From NCBI RefSeq assembly GCF_014649995.1, contig NZ_BMUC01000001.1, positions 124,001 through 188,000 of the forward strand: a DNA stretch of 64,000 bases, written 5' to 3'. Position numbers and translations under genes: made by a program. Under the pieces are notes generated by a model. That model saw only the letters and a program-made list of their open reading frames with translations, had not been told where the DNA came from and made no database searches. This document shows positions 26,950 through 36,689 of this stretch, piece by piece; positions within the stretch are counted from its first letter, which is position 1; the number at the start of each line of letters is the position of its first letter. The stretch is from Streptomyces griseoflavus. Its GTDB lineage: Bacteria > Actinomycetota > Actinomycetes > Streptomycetales > Streptomycetaceae.

Positions 26950-27897
26950 TCAGTGACCCGGTACGTACCCGCGCTGCTTGTCGACCACGTTCACCAGGGG
27001 CTCGCCCGCCACCCACCGCTCGAACAACTCCACGAACTGTGCGCCGAGTTCGTCCCGCCAGCCGACCGTGTCGCCGCTCATGTGCGGCGACACGACCAGG
27101 CCCGGCAGCTCCCAGAGCGGGCTGTCCGGAGTGAGCGGCTCGGTCGCGAAGACGTCCAGCGCGGCCCCCGCGATCCACCGCCCGCGCAGCGCCCCGGCCA
27201 GCGCCTCCTCCACGACCAGCTGCCCGCGGCCGATGTTGACGAAGTGCGCGGACGGCTGCATCAGCCCGAACCGGCGGGCGTCGAACATGCCCCGCGTCCC
27301 CTCGGTCAGCGGAGCGGCCGCGATCACCCAGTCCGCGCCGGCCATCAGCCGGTCCAGGTCCTGCGGGCCGTGCACGCCGGACCGCGCGGTCCGCCCGACC
27401 AGCGCCGTCCGCACCCCCAGCGCGCCGAGCGTGCCGGCGATCGCCCGCCCGATCGGGCCCGAGCCCACCACCACGGCGCGGGTCCCCGCGACCCGGCGCG
27501 TCTCCCGGTGCCGCCAGGTCCGCTCCCGCTGGAGCTCCAGCGTCCGCGGCAGGTCCTTGGCGAAGGCGAGGACGAGGGCCGCCACGTACTCGGCGATCGG
27601 CCGGTCGAAGATCCCCCGCGCGTTGGTGACGACGGTGTCGGACGCGGCGAGTTCCGGACAGAGCAGATGGTCCACGCCCGCGCTCGCCGTGTGCACCCAG
27701 CGCGGCCGGGGACCCTCACCGGGCCACGCCCCGCGCACCGCGTCGGAGGTGAAGTCCCACACCAGCAGCACGTCCGCGAACGGCAGCCGGCCGGCGAGCG
27801 TCGAGGCGTCCGCGTGCTCCACCCTGACCCGGCCGGTGAGCCTGCCGAGACGGGGGAGCGGATCGGCGTCCAGGACGAGCAGCGTGGGGGTGGTCAA
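26950..27897 (-). CDS. D-2-hydroxyacid dehydrogenase
   Basis: A 315-residue protein of the D-isomer-specific 2-hydroxyacid dehydrogenase family. The substrate domain is N-terminal, and the NAD-binding fold has VVVGSGPIGRAIAGTLGALG (GxGxxG). The catalytic Arg is in NIGRGQLV, the Glu in FATEPL and the His in SPHMSGDT. A TTG start at 27897 has GGAGG 8 nt upstream. It lies between the ehu operon and the EutA-like genes. A link to ectoine breakdown (reduction of an oxoacid or glyoxylate) is speculative. Generic glyoxylate/hydroxypyruvate reductase activity is the safer call. Confidence 0.88.
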   Translation of the reverse strand: MTTPTLLVLDADPLPRLGRLTGRVRVEHADASTLAGRLPFADVLLVWDFTSDAVRGAWPGEGPRPRWVHTASAGVDHLLCPELAASDTVVTNARGIFDRPIAEYVAALVLAFAKDLPRTLELQRERTWRHRETRRVAGTRAVVVGSGPIGRAIAGTLGALGVRTALVGRTARSGVHGPQDLDRLMAGADWVIAAAPLTEGTRGMFDARRFGLMQPSAHFVNIGRGQLVVEEALAGALRGRWIAGAALDVFATEPLTPDSPLWELPGLVVSPHMSGDTVGWRDELGAQFVELFERWVAGEPLVNVVDKQRGYVPGH

Positions 27898-28136
27898 GGG
27901 GTTCGCCTCCAGGCTCTCCGGGCACGGTGCGGCTCCCCGGCGGCAGCCGGTGACGACGGGTCGACCAGGCGCTGACCGGTGGATGACCAGGGCGGACCGA
28001 CCACGCTCGCACCCGGGCCCGCCTCCGTCAACACGGGCGTTCCCCCGATCCGTTGCGCGCTCCTCCCCGGGGCGGGGCCGGGGCCGGCCCGGACGTCTCC
28101 TTCACCGGCCGCGCCCTCACGGGCCCGGCCCCTCCT

Positions 28137-28463
28137 GAAGGTCACCCACCGGGCGGTGGTGGACTTGGCCCGGCGGGCGGCGGACGGCCTTACGCGCGGC
28201 CCGGACGCGCTGTTCCCGTCCCGCACCGGCCCGCCGGCCCATGAGGCCGCCCCCGGCCGGAGGCGGAACCGCGCATACCGGCCATCTCGGCCAACCAGGT
28301 GACCATGTGGGCGGCGCTGCGCCGATTGGGTACCCGAGCGGTGGGACCGTATCAGGCGCTGATCGACGCGTCGGCGCGCTCCGGGACCGTTTCGCCGGGC
28401 CGGGCGTCCGGTCCGGTACCGCCGGACGTGCCGGAAGAGAAGCAGCAGGAAGGCTGGACATGA
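28137..28463 (+). pseudogene. Decayed maleate isomerase/EutA-like gene (3' remnant)
   Basis: Two out-of-frame stretches read as the C-terminal end of an Asp/Glu racemase-type maleate isomerase. VVDLARRAADGLTRGPDALF lies in one frame at about 28150-28215. PAISANQVTMWAALRRLG, then AVGPYQAL, lies in another frame at about 28278-28360. A frameshift near 28230 and loss of the N-terminal two thirds make it a pseudogene. Its stop TGA (28461-28463) still overlaps the ATG of the intact neighbour in ATGA, which shows the two were a coupled tandem pair. The upstream limit is uncertain. Confidence 0.7.
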
Positions 28464-29185
28464 CCGCACTGGGATTCCTCTATCCGGGCCACTCCGCAGA
28501 GGACGACTATCCGCGCATCGAGCAGTTGCTGGGCAGCGACGTCCGGGTGGACCTGGTGCACACCGACATCGGCGAGGACGCGCAGCGGATGGACACGCTG
28601 CTCCAGATGGGCGCGCCCGACCGCCTGGCGGCCGGCCTCCAGCAGCTGCGCCTGTCCGGAGCGGACGCGGTGGTGTGGGCCTGCACCAGCGGCAGCTTCG
28701 CGCACGGCTGGGACGGCGCCCACGAGCAGGTGCGCAGCCTCGCCATGGCGGCCGGCATGCCCGCCTCGTCCACGTCCTTCGCCTTCGTGCACGCGCTGCG
28801 CGAGATCGAGGCGCGGCGGGTCGCCGTCGGCGCCACCTACCCGGACGACGTGGTGGCGCTCTTCGCCGACTTCCTGCGCGCCGGCGGCGTCGAGGTCACC
28901 GCCACGCACAGCTCCGGCACCGCCGCCGCGGCCGGCAGCTGGGGCGAGGAGGAGCTGTTCGCGCTGGCCCGCGCGGCCGACACCCCCGACGCCGACGCGG
29001 TGCTCCTGCCCGACACGGCCCTGCACACCGTCGCCCACATCCCCGCCCTGGAGAAGGAACTGGGCAAGCCGGTCCTCACCGCCAACCAGGTCACCGCCTG
29101 GGAGTGCCTGCGCCTGGCGGACCGCCGGGTGAACGCCCCCGAGCTGGGCGCCCTGTTCACCCGGGAGCCGATCGTCCAGGTGTGA
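28460..29185 (+). CDS. Maleate isomerase / EutA-like (Asp/Glu racemase superfamily)
   Basis: A 241-residue protein with [15 protein letters not shown] at the start, the nucleophile Cys region [14 protein letters not shown], a second half with [11 protein letters not shown], and the late [40 protein letters not shown] second catalytic Cys is replaced in LLPDTAL. Maleate cis-trans isomerases and EutA share this fold, and EutA accompanies ectoine catabolism genes. The ATG at 28460 has GGAAGG upstream. The association with ehuBCDA supports a role in ectoine use, but no eutDE genes are present in the window. Confidence 0.8.
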   Translation: MTALGFLYPGHSAEDDYPRIEQLLGSDVRVDLVHTDIGEDAQRMDTLLQMGAPDRLAAGLQQLRLSGADAVVWACTSGSFAHGWDGAHEQVRSLAMAAGMPASSTSFAFVHALREIEARRVAVGATYPDDVVALFADFLRAGGVEVTATHSSGTAAAAGSWGEEELFALARAADTPDADAVLLPDTALHTVAHIPALEKELGKPVLTANQVTAWECLRLADRRVNAPELGALFTREPIVQV

Positions 29186-29282
29186 CCGCGGACCGCGTCC
29201 GGGCCGGTCACGGAATAGAAGGGGTGCCGCGCCTGTTGTCGAGCGGGAACAGAGCACGGCGACACACAGGAGGCACCCCACC

Positions 29283-30364
<1,082 letters not shown>

Positions 30365-30389
<25 letters not shown>

Positions 30390-32218
30390 ACCCCGGGCGT
30401 GCCCAGCAGTTCGGAGATGCGGTCCGGCGACACCGGCCTGGAGTACAGCCAGCCCTGACCGGTGTCGCACCCGATCCGGCGCAGCCGGGTCGCCTGCGCC
30501 GAGGTCTCCACGCACTCCGCGGTGACGGTCAGGCCGAGCCGGTGGGCGAGCTGCACCATCGCCTCGACGATGACCTCGTCCGCCGGGCTCGCCTTGGCGG
30601 TGCGGTCCTCGATCTGGAAGCCCCGCACGAAGGAGCCGTCCAGTTTCAGCACCGACACCGGCAGCCGGCTGAGGTAGGCCAGGTTCGAGTAGCCGGTGCC
30701 GAAGTCGTCGATGGCGATGCGCACGCCCATGTCGCTGAGCGCCTTCAGGGTCTGGATCGGCCGGCCGGAGGAGCCCATCACCGCCGACTCGGTCAGCTCC
30801 AGCTGGAGCAGTTCCGGCGCGAGGCCCGTCTCCCGGAGGATGTCCGCGACGTCCGCCACCAGGTCGGAGTCCCACACCTGACGGACCGCCACGTTGACGC
30901 TGACGAAGATCGGCGGCCCGTCCGGGTGCTCCACCTGCCAGGCGCGGGCCTGCCGGCAGGCGGTGCGCAGCACCCAGCGGCCGAGCGGCACGATCGAGCC
31001 GTCCTCCTCCGCCAGGGGGATGAACCGGTTCGGCGTCAGTGTGCCGAAGCGGGGGTGGTGCCAGCGGACCAGCGCCTCCACCCCGTGCACCCGGTCGTCC
31101 TCCATGCCCACCAGCGGCTGGTACTCCAGCGCGAACTCGCCCCGGTCGATGGCCGGGCGGAGCGTGGAGGCGAGTGCCTGCCGGGTCACCCGGTGGGCGT
31201 TGCGTTCCGGGTCGAAGAAGGTCCAGCGGGCCTTGCCGTCGGCCTTCGCCCAGTACAGCGTCGTGTCGGCGGCCTGCATCAGCGCGGTGGGGGTGGTCCC
31301 GGCGGCGTGCCGCTCCACCACCCCGATCGACGCGGAGACCGACAGCCGCCGGCCGGACAGGTCGAACGGCGCCTGGATCGCGTCGAGCAGTGACTCGGCG
31401 AGGTCGGCGAGTTGTTCGGTGCCGGTGGAGTCCTCCACGAGCAGCGCGAACTCGTCCCCGCCGAGCCGGGCGACCAGCGGTGTGCCGGTCCTGGCCGCGT
31501 CCTTCGCGCACCGGGTGAGCCGCTCGGCGACGGCGGTCAGCAGCTGGTCGCCGACGCGGTGGCCCAGGGTGTCGTTGACGGCCTTGAACCCGTCCAGGTC
31601 GAGGTAGCACAGCCCGATCCGGCCGGTGCCGCTCTCCTCGTACGATTCCGCCTCCAGCGCCTCGGTCAGCCGCTCGAAGAACAGGGCGCGGTTGGGCAGC
31701 CGGGTCACCGGGTCGTGCATCCGTACGTGCCGCAGGCGCTCCTGGAGTTCCCGGTGGTCGCTGATGTCGGCGACCGACAGCAGTACGCCCCCGTCGTCGG
31801 CGGGCAGCGGGGCGACCGTCACCCGCACCCACAGCGCGTGTCCCTCGGGATGTTTCAGCCGCCGGGTGCAGCGCAGCCGGGCCCGCCGTCCGCGGAGCAT
31901 CTCCCGGTAGGCGTGCCAGGCGCGGGTGTCGGAGGTCAGGTCCACCAGGTCGGCGGCGACGGCCCCGGTCAGGGTGTCCTGGTCGCGGCCCAGCAGGCCG
32001 GCGAGGGCCGCGTTGGCCCCGGTCACCAGGCCCTCGCGGTCGACCACGGCCATCGCGAGCGGCGCGGCCGTGAAGACGGAGCGGTACGACGGGGGAGACG
32101 GCGCGAGGGCCCGCACGACGGGGGGTCCCGCACCGGCAGAGGTGATGATCTCACTCTCCGTGACGACCCGCCGGTCGAGTTCCGCCGCGGGCGCCGGCCC
32201 TTCGGACGTTCCGCTCAC
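30365..32218 (-). CDS. cdgA: PAS-GGDEF-EAL cyclic-di-GMP protein, CdgA-like
   Basis: About 617 residues from a GTG at 32218 (GGGAG 6 nt upstream). Domains are PAS (about 45-155), GGDEF (165-335, with intact GGDEF at 253-257) and EAL (350-600, with EAL at 381-383 and the metal/loop motif DDFGTGYSN). Both active sites look intact, so it could make and degrade c-di-GMP. Domain order and neighbourhood match CdgA (SCO2817), a direct target of BldD in S. coelicolor. No membrane segment is seen. The frame is open up to 32518, so a longer N-terminus is possible. Confidence 0.85.
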
Positions 32219-32415
32219 CACTCGCTCCCGCAGTGCACTCGATCGCTGTCCGCCGCTGTCCGTGCAGGAAAGTCTCTCAGTACCAGGAAGTGTGCCGATC
32301 ATAGAGGTCCGCGCCGGGGCCTTCCAGCCACTGTCCGGTCTTCCGTACGGATCCGCATCTCCGCCCGATCGTTTCTGCCCACGGGTGCACGGCTTATGCG
32401 GCCCTCCGACCAGTT

Positions 32416-32430
32416 GTGACGTTCCGTGAG
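32416..32430. promoter_or_regulatory. Candidate BldD box upstream of cdgA
   Basis: gTGACgttccGTGAg: TGAC-N5-GTGA has the symmetry and spacing of the BldD pseudo-palindrome (TnAC-N5-GTnA), although the central C and G are absent. It lies about 200 bp upstream of the chosen cdgA start and also upstream of the divergent metalloprotease gene. Confidence 0.4.
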
Positions 32431-32570
32431 TGAACAGGGTGTCGACCCCGTTCGGCCCCGTTCGGATTTCCGCCGTTCTCACCCGTCCGGTGCAGTTGAA
32501 CAGGGCGCAGTATGACAAACCACCACAGTCTGGGGTGCGGTGTCCCGCGAACCGTCTCCCGGAGGTCCCC

Positions 32571-33914
32571 GTGCCGCGTCAGCTCACCCCGGGACGGCTC
32601 GGTCGTGAGGCACTGCGCGACCGGTTCCGCCGATCGGGTGCACGGACCCTGGCGGGCCGGCCGGGCGCACGGCCCCGTCTGCGCACGACCGCGGCGATGT
32701 GCACCACCATGTCGGCGCTCGCGGCGACCTCCATGGTCAGCGTCCCCTCCCACCCCGAGCCGTTCTCCGCGGCACCCTGCGCCCTCACCCGCACCGACGC
32801 CCACCACTCCGAGGGTCTGGACACCTGGAACGCCGCCTACCCCCGCCCCACCCGGTCCCTGGACGCGGTGATGGTGTTCCTCTCCTTCCCCGACTCCCAC
32901 CCCCTGACCACCCCCGCCGAACTCGCCGCCGACCACTTCCCCGCCACCAGCCGCTTCTTCCGGCAGGCGTCCTACGGCAAGTTCACCCTGCGCCCGCACC
33001 CCCTGCGGCAGTGGATCCGCATGCCGCGGCCCTCCACCGCGTACGCCATAGAGCGCGACTGGACCGTCGCCCACCGGGCCGCCTACCTGCGCGACGCGCT
33101 CGCCGCCACCGACCGGCACGTCGACTACGCGCGCTACGACGTCGTCTACTTCGTCGCCGACCCGGACGCGCCCGGGGTGGACTCCGACGCCACCAAGGTC
33201 GTCAACCTGGACCGTCCGCTGCGCGCCGACGGCACCGACATTCGCCGGGTCGTCACCGTGTTCGAGAACCACCCCCCGGACCGGCTCGTCCTCGCCCACG
33301 AGACCGGACACGTCTTCGACCTGCCCGACCTCTACCACCGGCCGGTGGACGGCAAGGGCGACTGGGACACCCACGTGGGGGACTGGGACCTGATGGGCAG
33401 CCAGTTCGCCATGGCCCCCGACCTGTTCGCCTGGCACAAGTGGAAGCTGGGCTGGCTGGAACCCCGGCAGGTGCGGTGCGTGCAGGACGCGGGGCCGGTG
33501 CGGCTGACGCTGGAGCCGCTGGCGGCGGGGCCCGGGACGCCGGTGACGGGGGCGGCGGGGGCGCCGTCCTTCGGCCTCGGGCGGGGCACCAAGCTCGCCG
33601 TCGTGCGCACCGGCGCCGACAGCGCGCTCGCCTTCGAGGTGCGCGGCCGGGCCGGCAACGACACGGCGGCCTGCCGGCAGGGGGTGCTGGTCTACCGGGT
33701 GAGCGCCGGCACCCGCTCCGGACGCGGCCCCATCGAGGTCGTCGACGCCCACCCGCACACCGAGGCCTGCGGGGAGGACTCCGTCTACCCGCCCCTCGCC
33801 GACGCGCCGGTCGCCCTCGGCGAGAGCTTCACGGTGCCGGGGACGTCCGTACGGGTGGAGGTGGAGGGGCGCACGGCGTCCGGGGCGTGGACGGTGAAGA
33901 TCAGTACGCGGTAG
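32571..33914 (+). CDS. M6-family (immune inhibitor A-like) metalloprotease
   Basis: A 447-residue protein from a GTG at 32571 with GGAGG 5 nt upstream. An N-terminal basic region with a weak hydrophobic stretch (MSALAATSMVSV) may act as a secretion signal. The M6 protease domain has FPDSHPLTTP, FRQASYGKFTL and the zinc site HETGHVFDLPDLY (His243 and His247 with the family's downstream PD), then WDLMG and WHKWKLGWL. C-terminal beta-rich sequence follows. It is probably an extracellular protease. The 3' end is followed by a strong terminator and tRNA-Lys copy 3. Confidence 0.88.
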   Translation: MPRQLTPGRLGREALRDRFRRSGARTLAGRPGARPRLRTTAAMCTTMSALAATSMVSVPSHPEPFSAAPCALTRTDAHHSEGLDTWNAAYPRPTRSLDAVMVFLSFPDSHPLTTPAELAADHFPATSRFFRQASYGKFTLRPHPLRQWIRMPRPSTAYAIERDWTVAHRAAYLRDALAATDRHVDYARYDVVYFVADPDAPGVDSDATKVVNLDRPLRADGTDIRRVVTVFENHPPDRLVLAHETGHVFDLPDLYHRPVDGKGDWDTHVGDWDLMGSQFAMAPDLFAWHKWKLGWLEPRQVRCVQDAGPVRLTLEPLAAGPGTPVTGAAGAPSFGLGRGTKLAVVRTGADSALAFEVRGRAGNDTAACRQGVLVYRVSAGTRSGRGPIEVVDAHPHTEACGEDSVYPPLADAPVALGESFTVPGTSVRVEVEGRTASGAWTVKISTR

Positions 33915-33940
33915 CCGGGCCCTGTGGCCTGTCCGGACAC

Positions 33941-33976
33941 GAGTGAGGCCCCTCGCTGCTGCGAGGGGCCTCACTC
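33941..33976. terminator. Bidirectional terminator (M6 protease / tRNA-Lys 3)
   Basis: Perfect 15-bp arms GAGTGAGGCCCCTCG / CGAGGGGCCTCACTC with a 6-nt loop. Confidence 0.92.
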
Positions 33977-33981
33977 TGTCG

Positions 33982-34055
33982 TGCGCCGCCAGGGACTCGA
34001 ACCCCGGACCCGCTGATTAAGAGTCAGCTGCTCTAACCAACTGAGCTAGCGGCGC
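33982..34055 (-). tRNA. tRNA-Lys(CUU), copy 3
   Basis: Identical 74-nt sequence to the copies at 19532 and 22243, minus strand. Its 5' end (34046-34055) is overlapped by the 3' end of the preceding protein gene. Confidence 0.97.
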
Positions 34056-34639
34056 CTGCTGACGTCGTAGACATTAGCATCACGATCCGCGGGAGGAAAA
34101 ATCGATATCCGCACGGCCGCGCGGGCCGCCCGCACGGCCGCCCACAGCAGCACCTCCGGACCCGGCAGCCAGGGGCGACGCGTGTCGGGGGCGACCAGCC
34201 AGCGGGCGACCGGCACGGCGCCGGCGGAGCCCGCGGGTGCGGGCGCCGGGACGGTCACCGCGTCGCCGGCGCCGTGGCACAGCAGTGGCGGAACGCCGTC
34301 CGTCCGCGCGCCCCGCGCACCCCACTCCTCCCACTCCAGGAGGACCGGCAGCCGCTGTGCCGTGCCGGGCGCGGCGAAGAGCAGCGTCCGCCCGCGGAAC
34401 TCGGCCACGGGGCCGGACCCCGGCCCCTCCTCCCACATCCGGTCCAGCATCCGGCGCCCGAACGTCGCGGGCACGCTCACCACGTCGAAGACCACACCGC
34501 AGGGCAGCACGACCGGCGCGTGCGGCCGCTCGCCCCAGTGCGCGAGCGTGCCGCGCTGACACGTCCCGGCCGAGGCGAGCCAGGCGGCGCCGTCCGGGGT
34601 GACACCGCTGACGTCGGAGACCTTCCGTGGGCTGCTCAT
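34046..34639 (-). CDS. Conserved protein resembling the N-terminal prim-pol family
   Basis: A 197-residue protein from the ATG at 34639. It opens SPRKVSDVSGVTPDGAAWLASAGTCQ and has VVLPCGVVFDVVSVPATFGRRML, with a C-terminal RWLVAPDTRRPWLPGPEVLLWAAVRAA. Streptomyces proteins of this type are often annotated as bifunctional DNA primase/polymerase because of weak similarity to the archaeo-eukaryotic primase prim-pol N-terminal domain. I see no clear catalytic acidic triad. The gene ends TAG inside the first 10 bases of tRNA-Lys copy 3, both on the minus strand, so processing of the tRNA would remove the end of this mRNA. Confidence 0.75.
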   Translation of the reverse strand: MSSPRKVSDVSGVTPDGAAWLASAGTCQRGTLAHWGERPHAPVVLPCGVVFDVVSVPATFGRRMLDRMWEEGPGSGPVAEFRGRTLLFAAPGTAQRLPVLLEWEEWGARGARTDGVPPLLCHGAGDAVTVPAPAPAGSAGAVPVARWLVAPDTRRPWLPGPEVLLWAAVRAARAAVRISIFPPADRDANVYDVSRRR

Positions 34640-34764
34640 GGGGATACGTCTACCGCCAGTGAGGGAACGGTTCCGCAGAGTTGCGGGAACCGGGGACGCG
34701 GCCGTGGGCGAGGAGGTATCGTGCCCACCCGGCATATGCCACGCCCGTTCGAGCGGCATGCCGC

Positions 34765-35130
34765 TCAGGCGGGTTCGACCTGCCCCGGCCCTTCCCCGCT
34801 CCGCATCAGATCCCGGCCGAACTCGACCATCTTCTTCGCGTAGTCCTCGGTCCACTCGGCGCGCTCGGCGATGTCCGCCGCCGTCAGCCGGTCGAAGCGC
34901 CGCGGGTCGGCGAGCTGGGCCGCCGCCATCGCCTGGAACTCCGTCGCCCGGTCCGCCGCGGCCCGGAACGCGAGCGTCAGCTCGGTCGCCCGCTCCAGCA
35001 GCGCGCGCGGATCCTCGAGCGACTCCAGGTCGAAGAAGTGCTCCGGATCCGAGGCCGCTGCCGCGGGCTCGAACAGCAAGGGCGCGGGGCGTAGCCGCGG
35101 CTGTTCCCGACGCGGCGCCTGCTCCGCCAT
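34765..35130 (-). CDS. Hypothetical small acidic protein
   Basis: A 121-residue helical protein (PEHFFDLESLEDPRALLERATELTLAFRAAADRATEFQAMAAAQLADPRRFDRLTAADIAERA in outline). AEWTEDYAKKMVEFGRDLM lies near the C-terminus. It has the look of a conserved Streptomyces regulator-like small protein, but I recognise no named family. The ATG at 35130 is preceded by GGAG (aggagatct). It lies upstream of the prim-pol-like gene in the same orientation with 125 bp between. Confidence 0.7.
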   Translation of the reverse strand: MAEQAPRREQPRLRPAPLLFEPAAAASDPEHFFDLESLEDPRALLERATELTLAFRAAADRATEFQAMAAAQLADPRRFDRLTAADIAERAEWTEDYAKKMVEFGRDLMRSGEGPGQVEPA

Positions 35131-35279
35131 GAGATCTCCTCCACGTACGACGAACGACCCCCGGTAGGCGGGCCACCGTCCATTGTCCCGCGCCCGCGCA
35201 AGAGGGCGTCGGCACACGTCGGGATCCGCCGGGCTCGCCGGGGAGCAGGGGTACGGCGGCCACGTGGGGGGCGCATCCG

Positions 35280-35960
35280 TCAGTCCTTGGCGGTGACCCC
35301 CAGGCGGGTGAGGCTGCGGTCGTGGGGGCGGCTGAGGAGGAGGAGGGCGGTGGTAGCGCCGATCAGGGCGCAGAACATGTCCCACTGGGTGTCCCAGACG
35401 TCGCCCTGCGTCCCGAGGAACGCGTCGGCCGCCTGTCCTCCGATCACGGCCGCCAGCCACTCCAGCAGCTCGAAGGTGGCGCTGAAGGCGAGGCAGGCGC
35501 AGACCGCCAGCGGGGCGAGCCAGCGGCTGCCGCGCAGGGGCGAGGTCCGCATGAGGAGCTCGCGGACCAGGATCGCCGGGACGAAGCCCTGCATGAGGTG
35601 CCCGAAGCGGTCGTAGGGGTTGCGCTCCAGGCCGAGCCAGTCGCGTACCCAGTCACCGGCCGGGACCTCGGCGTACGTGTAGTGGCCGCCGACGACGAGG
35701 ACGACGGCGTGGGCGGCCAGCAGGCCGCAGAGCAGGCCGCTCAGCGGGAACCTGCGGCGCAGCAGGACCGCCATCGGCAGGCCCACCATCACCCACACCG
35801 TCTCCAGCACCCAGGTGGTCGGGTCCTTGGCGCCGAACGCCGACGCCACCAGCGCCACCGCGACGAGGACCGCGAGAACGGCGGGCAGCCGACGGCCGCC
35901 ACGGCCCGGGACGGACAGGGTGCCGGCCGGTGATCCGGCGGGCGCGGGGAAGGACGGCAT
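35280..35960 (-). CDS. DUF2238 (YjdF-like) integral membrane protein
   Basis: A 226-residue protein from the ATG at 35960 (AGGAG 8 nt upstream) with about six TM helices. The family motif is in NPYDRFGHLMQGFVPAILVRELL and FSATFELLEWLAAVIGG, followed by TQGDVWDTQWDM, all typical of DUF2238/YjdF. The function is unknown. An inverted repeat TGAGTA-N4-TACTCA lies about 93 bp upstream. Confidence 0.88.
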   Translation of the reverse strand: MPSFPAPAGSPAGTLSVPGRGGRRLPAVLAVLVAVALVASAFGAKDPTTWVLETVWVMVGLPMAVLLRRRFPLSGLLCGLLAAHAVVLVVGGHYTYAEVPAGDWVRDWLGLERNPYDRFGHLMQGFVPAILVRELLMRTSPLRGSRWLAPLAVCACLAFSATFELLEWLAAVIGGQAADAFLGTQGDVWDTQWDMFCALIGATTALLLLSRPHDRSLTRLGVTAKD

Positions 35961-36052
35961 CAGTGGCTCCTCATGTCCAAGGCCCCCGACTGTCCGGCCG
36001 TCCGGCCGCCCGGGGTGTACGGCCATCCTCGGCACGCCCTGACACCCGGGCA

Positions 36053-36068
36053 TGAGTACGCCTACTCA
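36053..36068. promoter_or_regulatory. Inverted repeat TGAGTA-CGCC-TACTCA
   Basis: A perfect 6+6 bp palindrome with a 4-nt spacer, 93 bp upstream of the DUF2238 gene on its strand and 55 bp from the left boundary of the inserted element. It looks like an operator. No regulator is assigned. Confidence 0.5.
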
Positions 36069-36121
36069 ACTACCCGCCCGCAAAACCTCGTTGGCGCCCT
36101 GAGTGGGCCGGCCCCGTGGAC

Positions 36122-36344
36122 GGTCAGGGCCGCCAGGGCACCCGGTGTTCGGACAGGTGGGCGAGGACCGCGTGGTTGGCCTCCCAGCCGTCCGGGAATT
36201 TGACGAGGGTGCCGAGCTGGACGGGTTCCGTGGACGGGTAGTCGTCCAGGAGGTCGGTGACTCCCTCGCGGCAGACCACGATGCAGGCGTGGCGGTGGCG
36301 GGAGGCGAGGACGCACAGGCGGCCGGTCTCCAGGTGGAAGACGG
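36122..36344 (-). pseudogene. Displaced 3' fragment of the helicase gene (left element boundary)
   Basis: This stretch repeats the last ~72 codons of the helicase gene at 51241 (36122-36340 against 51239-51457, 6 mismatches in 219 bp, stop TGA at 36126). Homology ends abruptly at about 36341. It is what remains of the original 3' end of the helicase gene after insertion of the element, which brought its own version of the 3' end and restored the reading frame at the other side. Confidence 0.9.
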
Positions 36345-36518
36345 GAGGCCGCTACGGCACCGTGCAAGTGGCTTCCGCAGTCGAGTGCGAGCTTTCAGCA
36401 GCTGCTCGCCCTCGCGTCCTGCGGCGTGGACGAAAGTGACGACGACGCACTCGAACGGGTGCCCTGGGCTACGTCGGCAGCGCCTCCGACCGAACCTGGG
36501 TGGGGCACGCCGTACCTA

Positions 36519-36640
36519 GGTCGTTACGTGATCAAGCCTCTCAAAGCAATTCCCAAACGTAACGATCATCACGCGCGTTACGCGCAACTGGGGGTCATTG
36601 TCCCTTTACTGACCGTTGACCTGACGCTGCGTAAGGGGGT
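36519..36640. promoter_or_regulatory. Upstream region of the LamG gene with repeated GTTACG motifs
   Basis: TCGTTACG (36521-36528) is answered by CGTAACGA (36558-36565), and GCGCG-TTA-CGCGC follows at 36573-36585. These look like operator half sites of one regulator. TTGACC near 36617 is a -35 candidate. The sequence 36345-36518 contains nothing recognisable. Confidence 0.4.
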
Positions 36641-36689
36641 TAGTTACGGAAGGCAACTATGTGGGCGCTGTGGGTCGGGTGTGGCGGGG

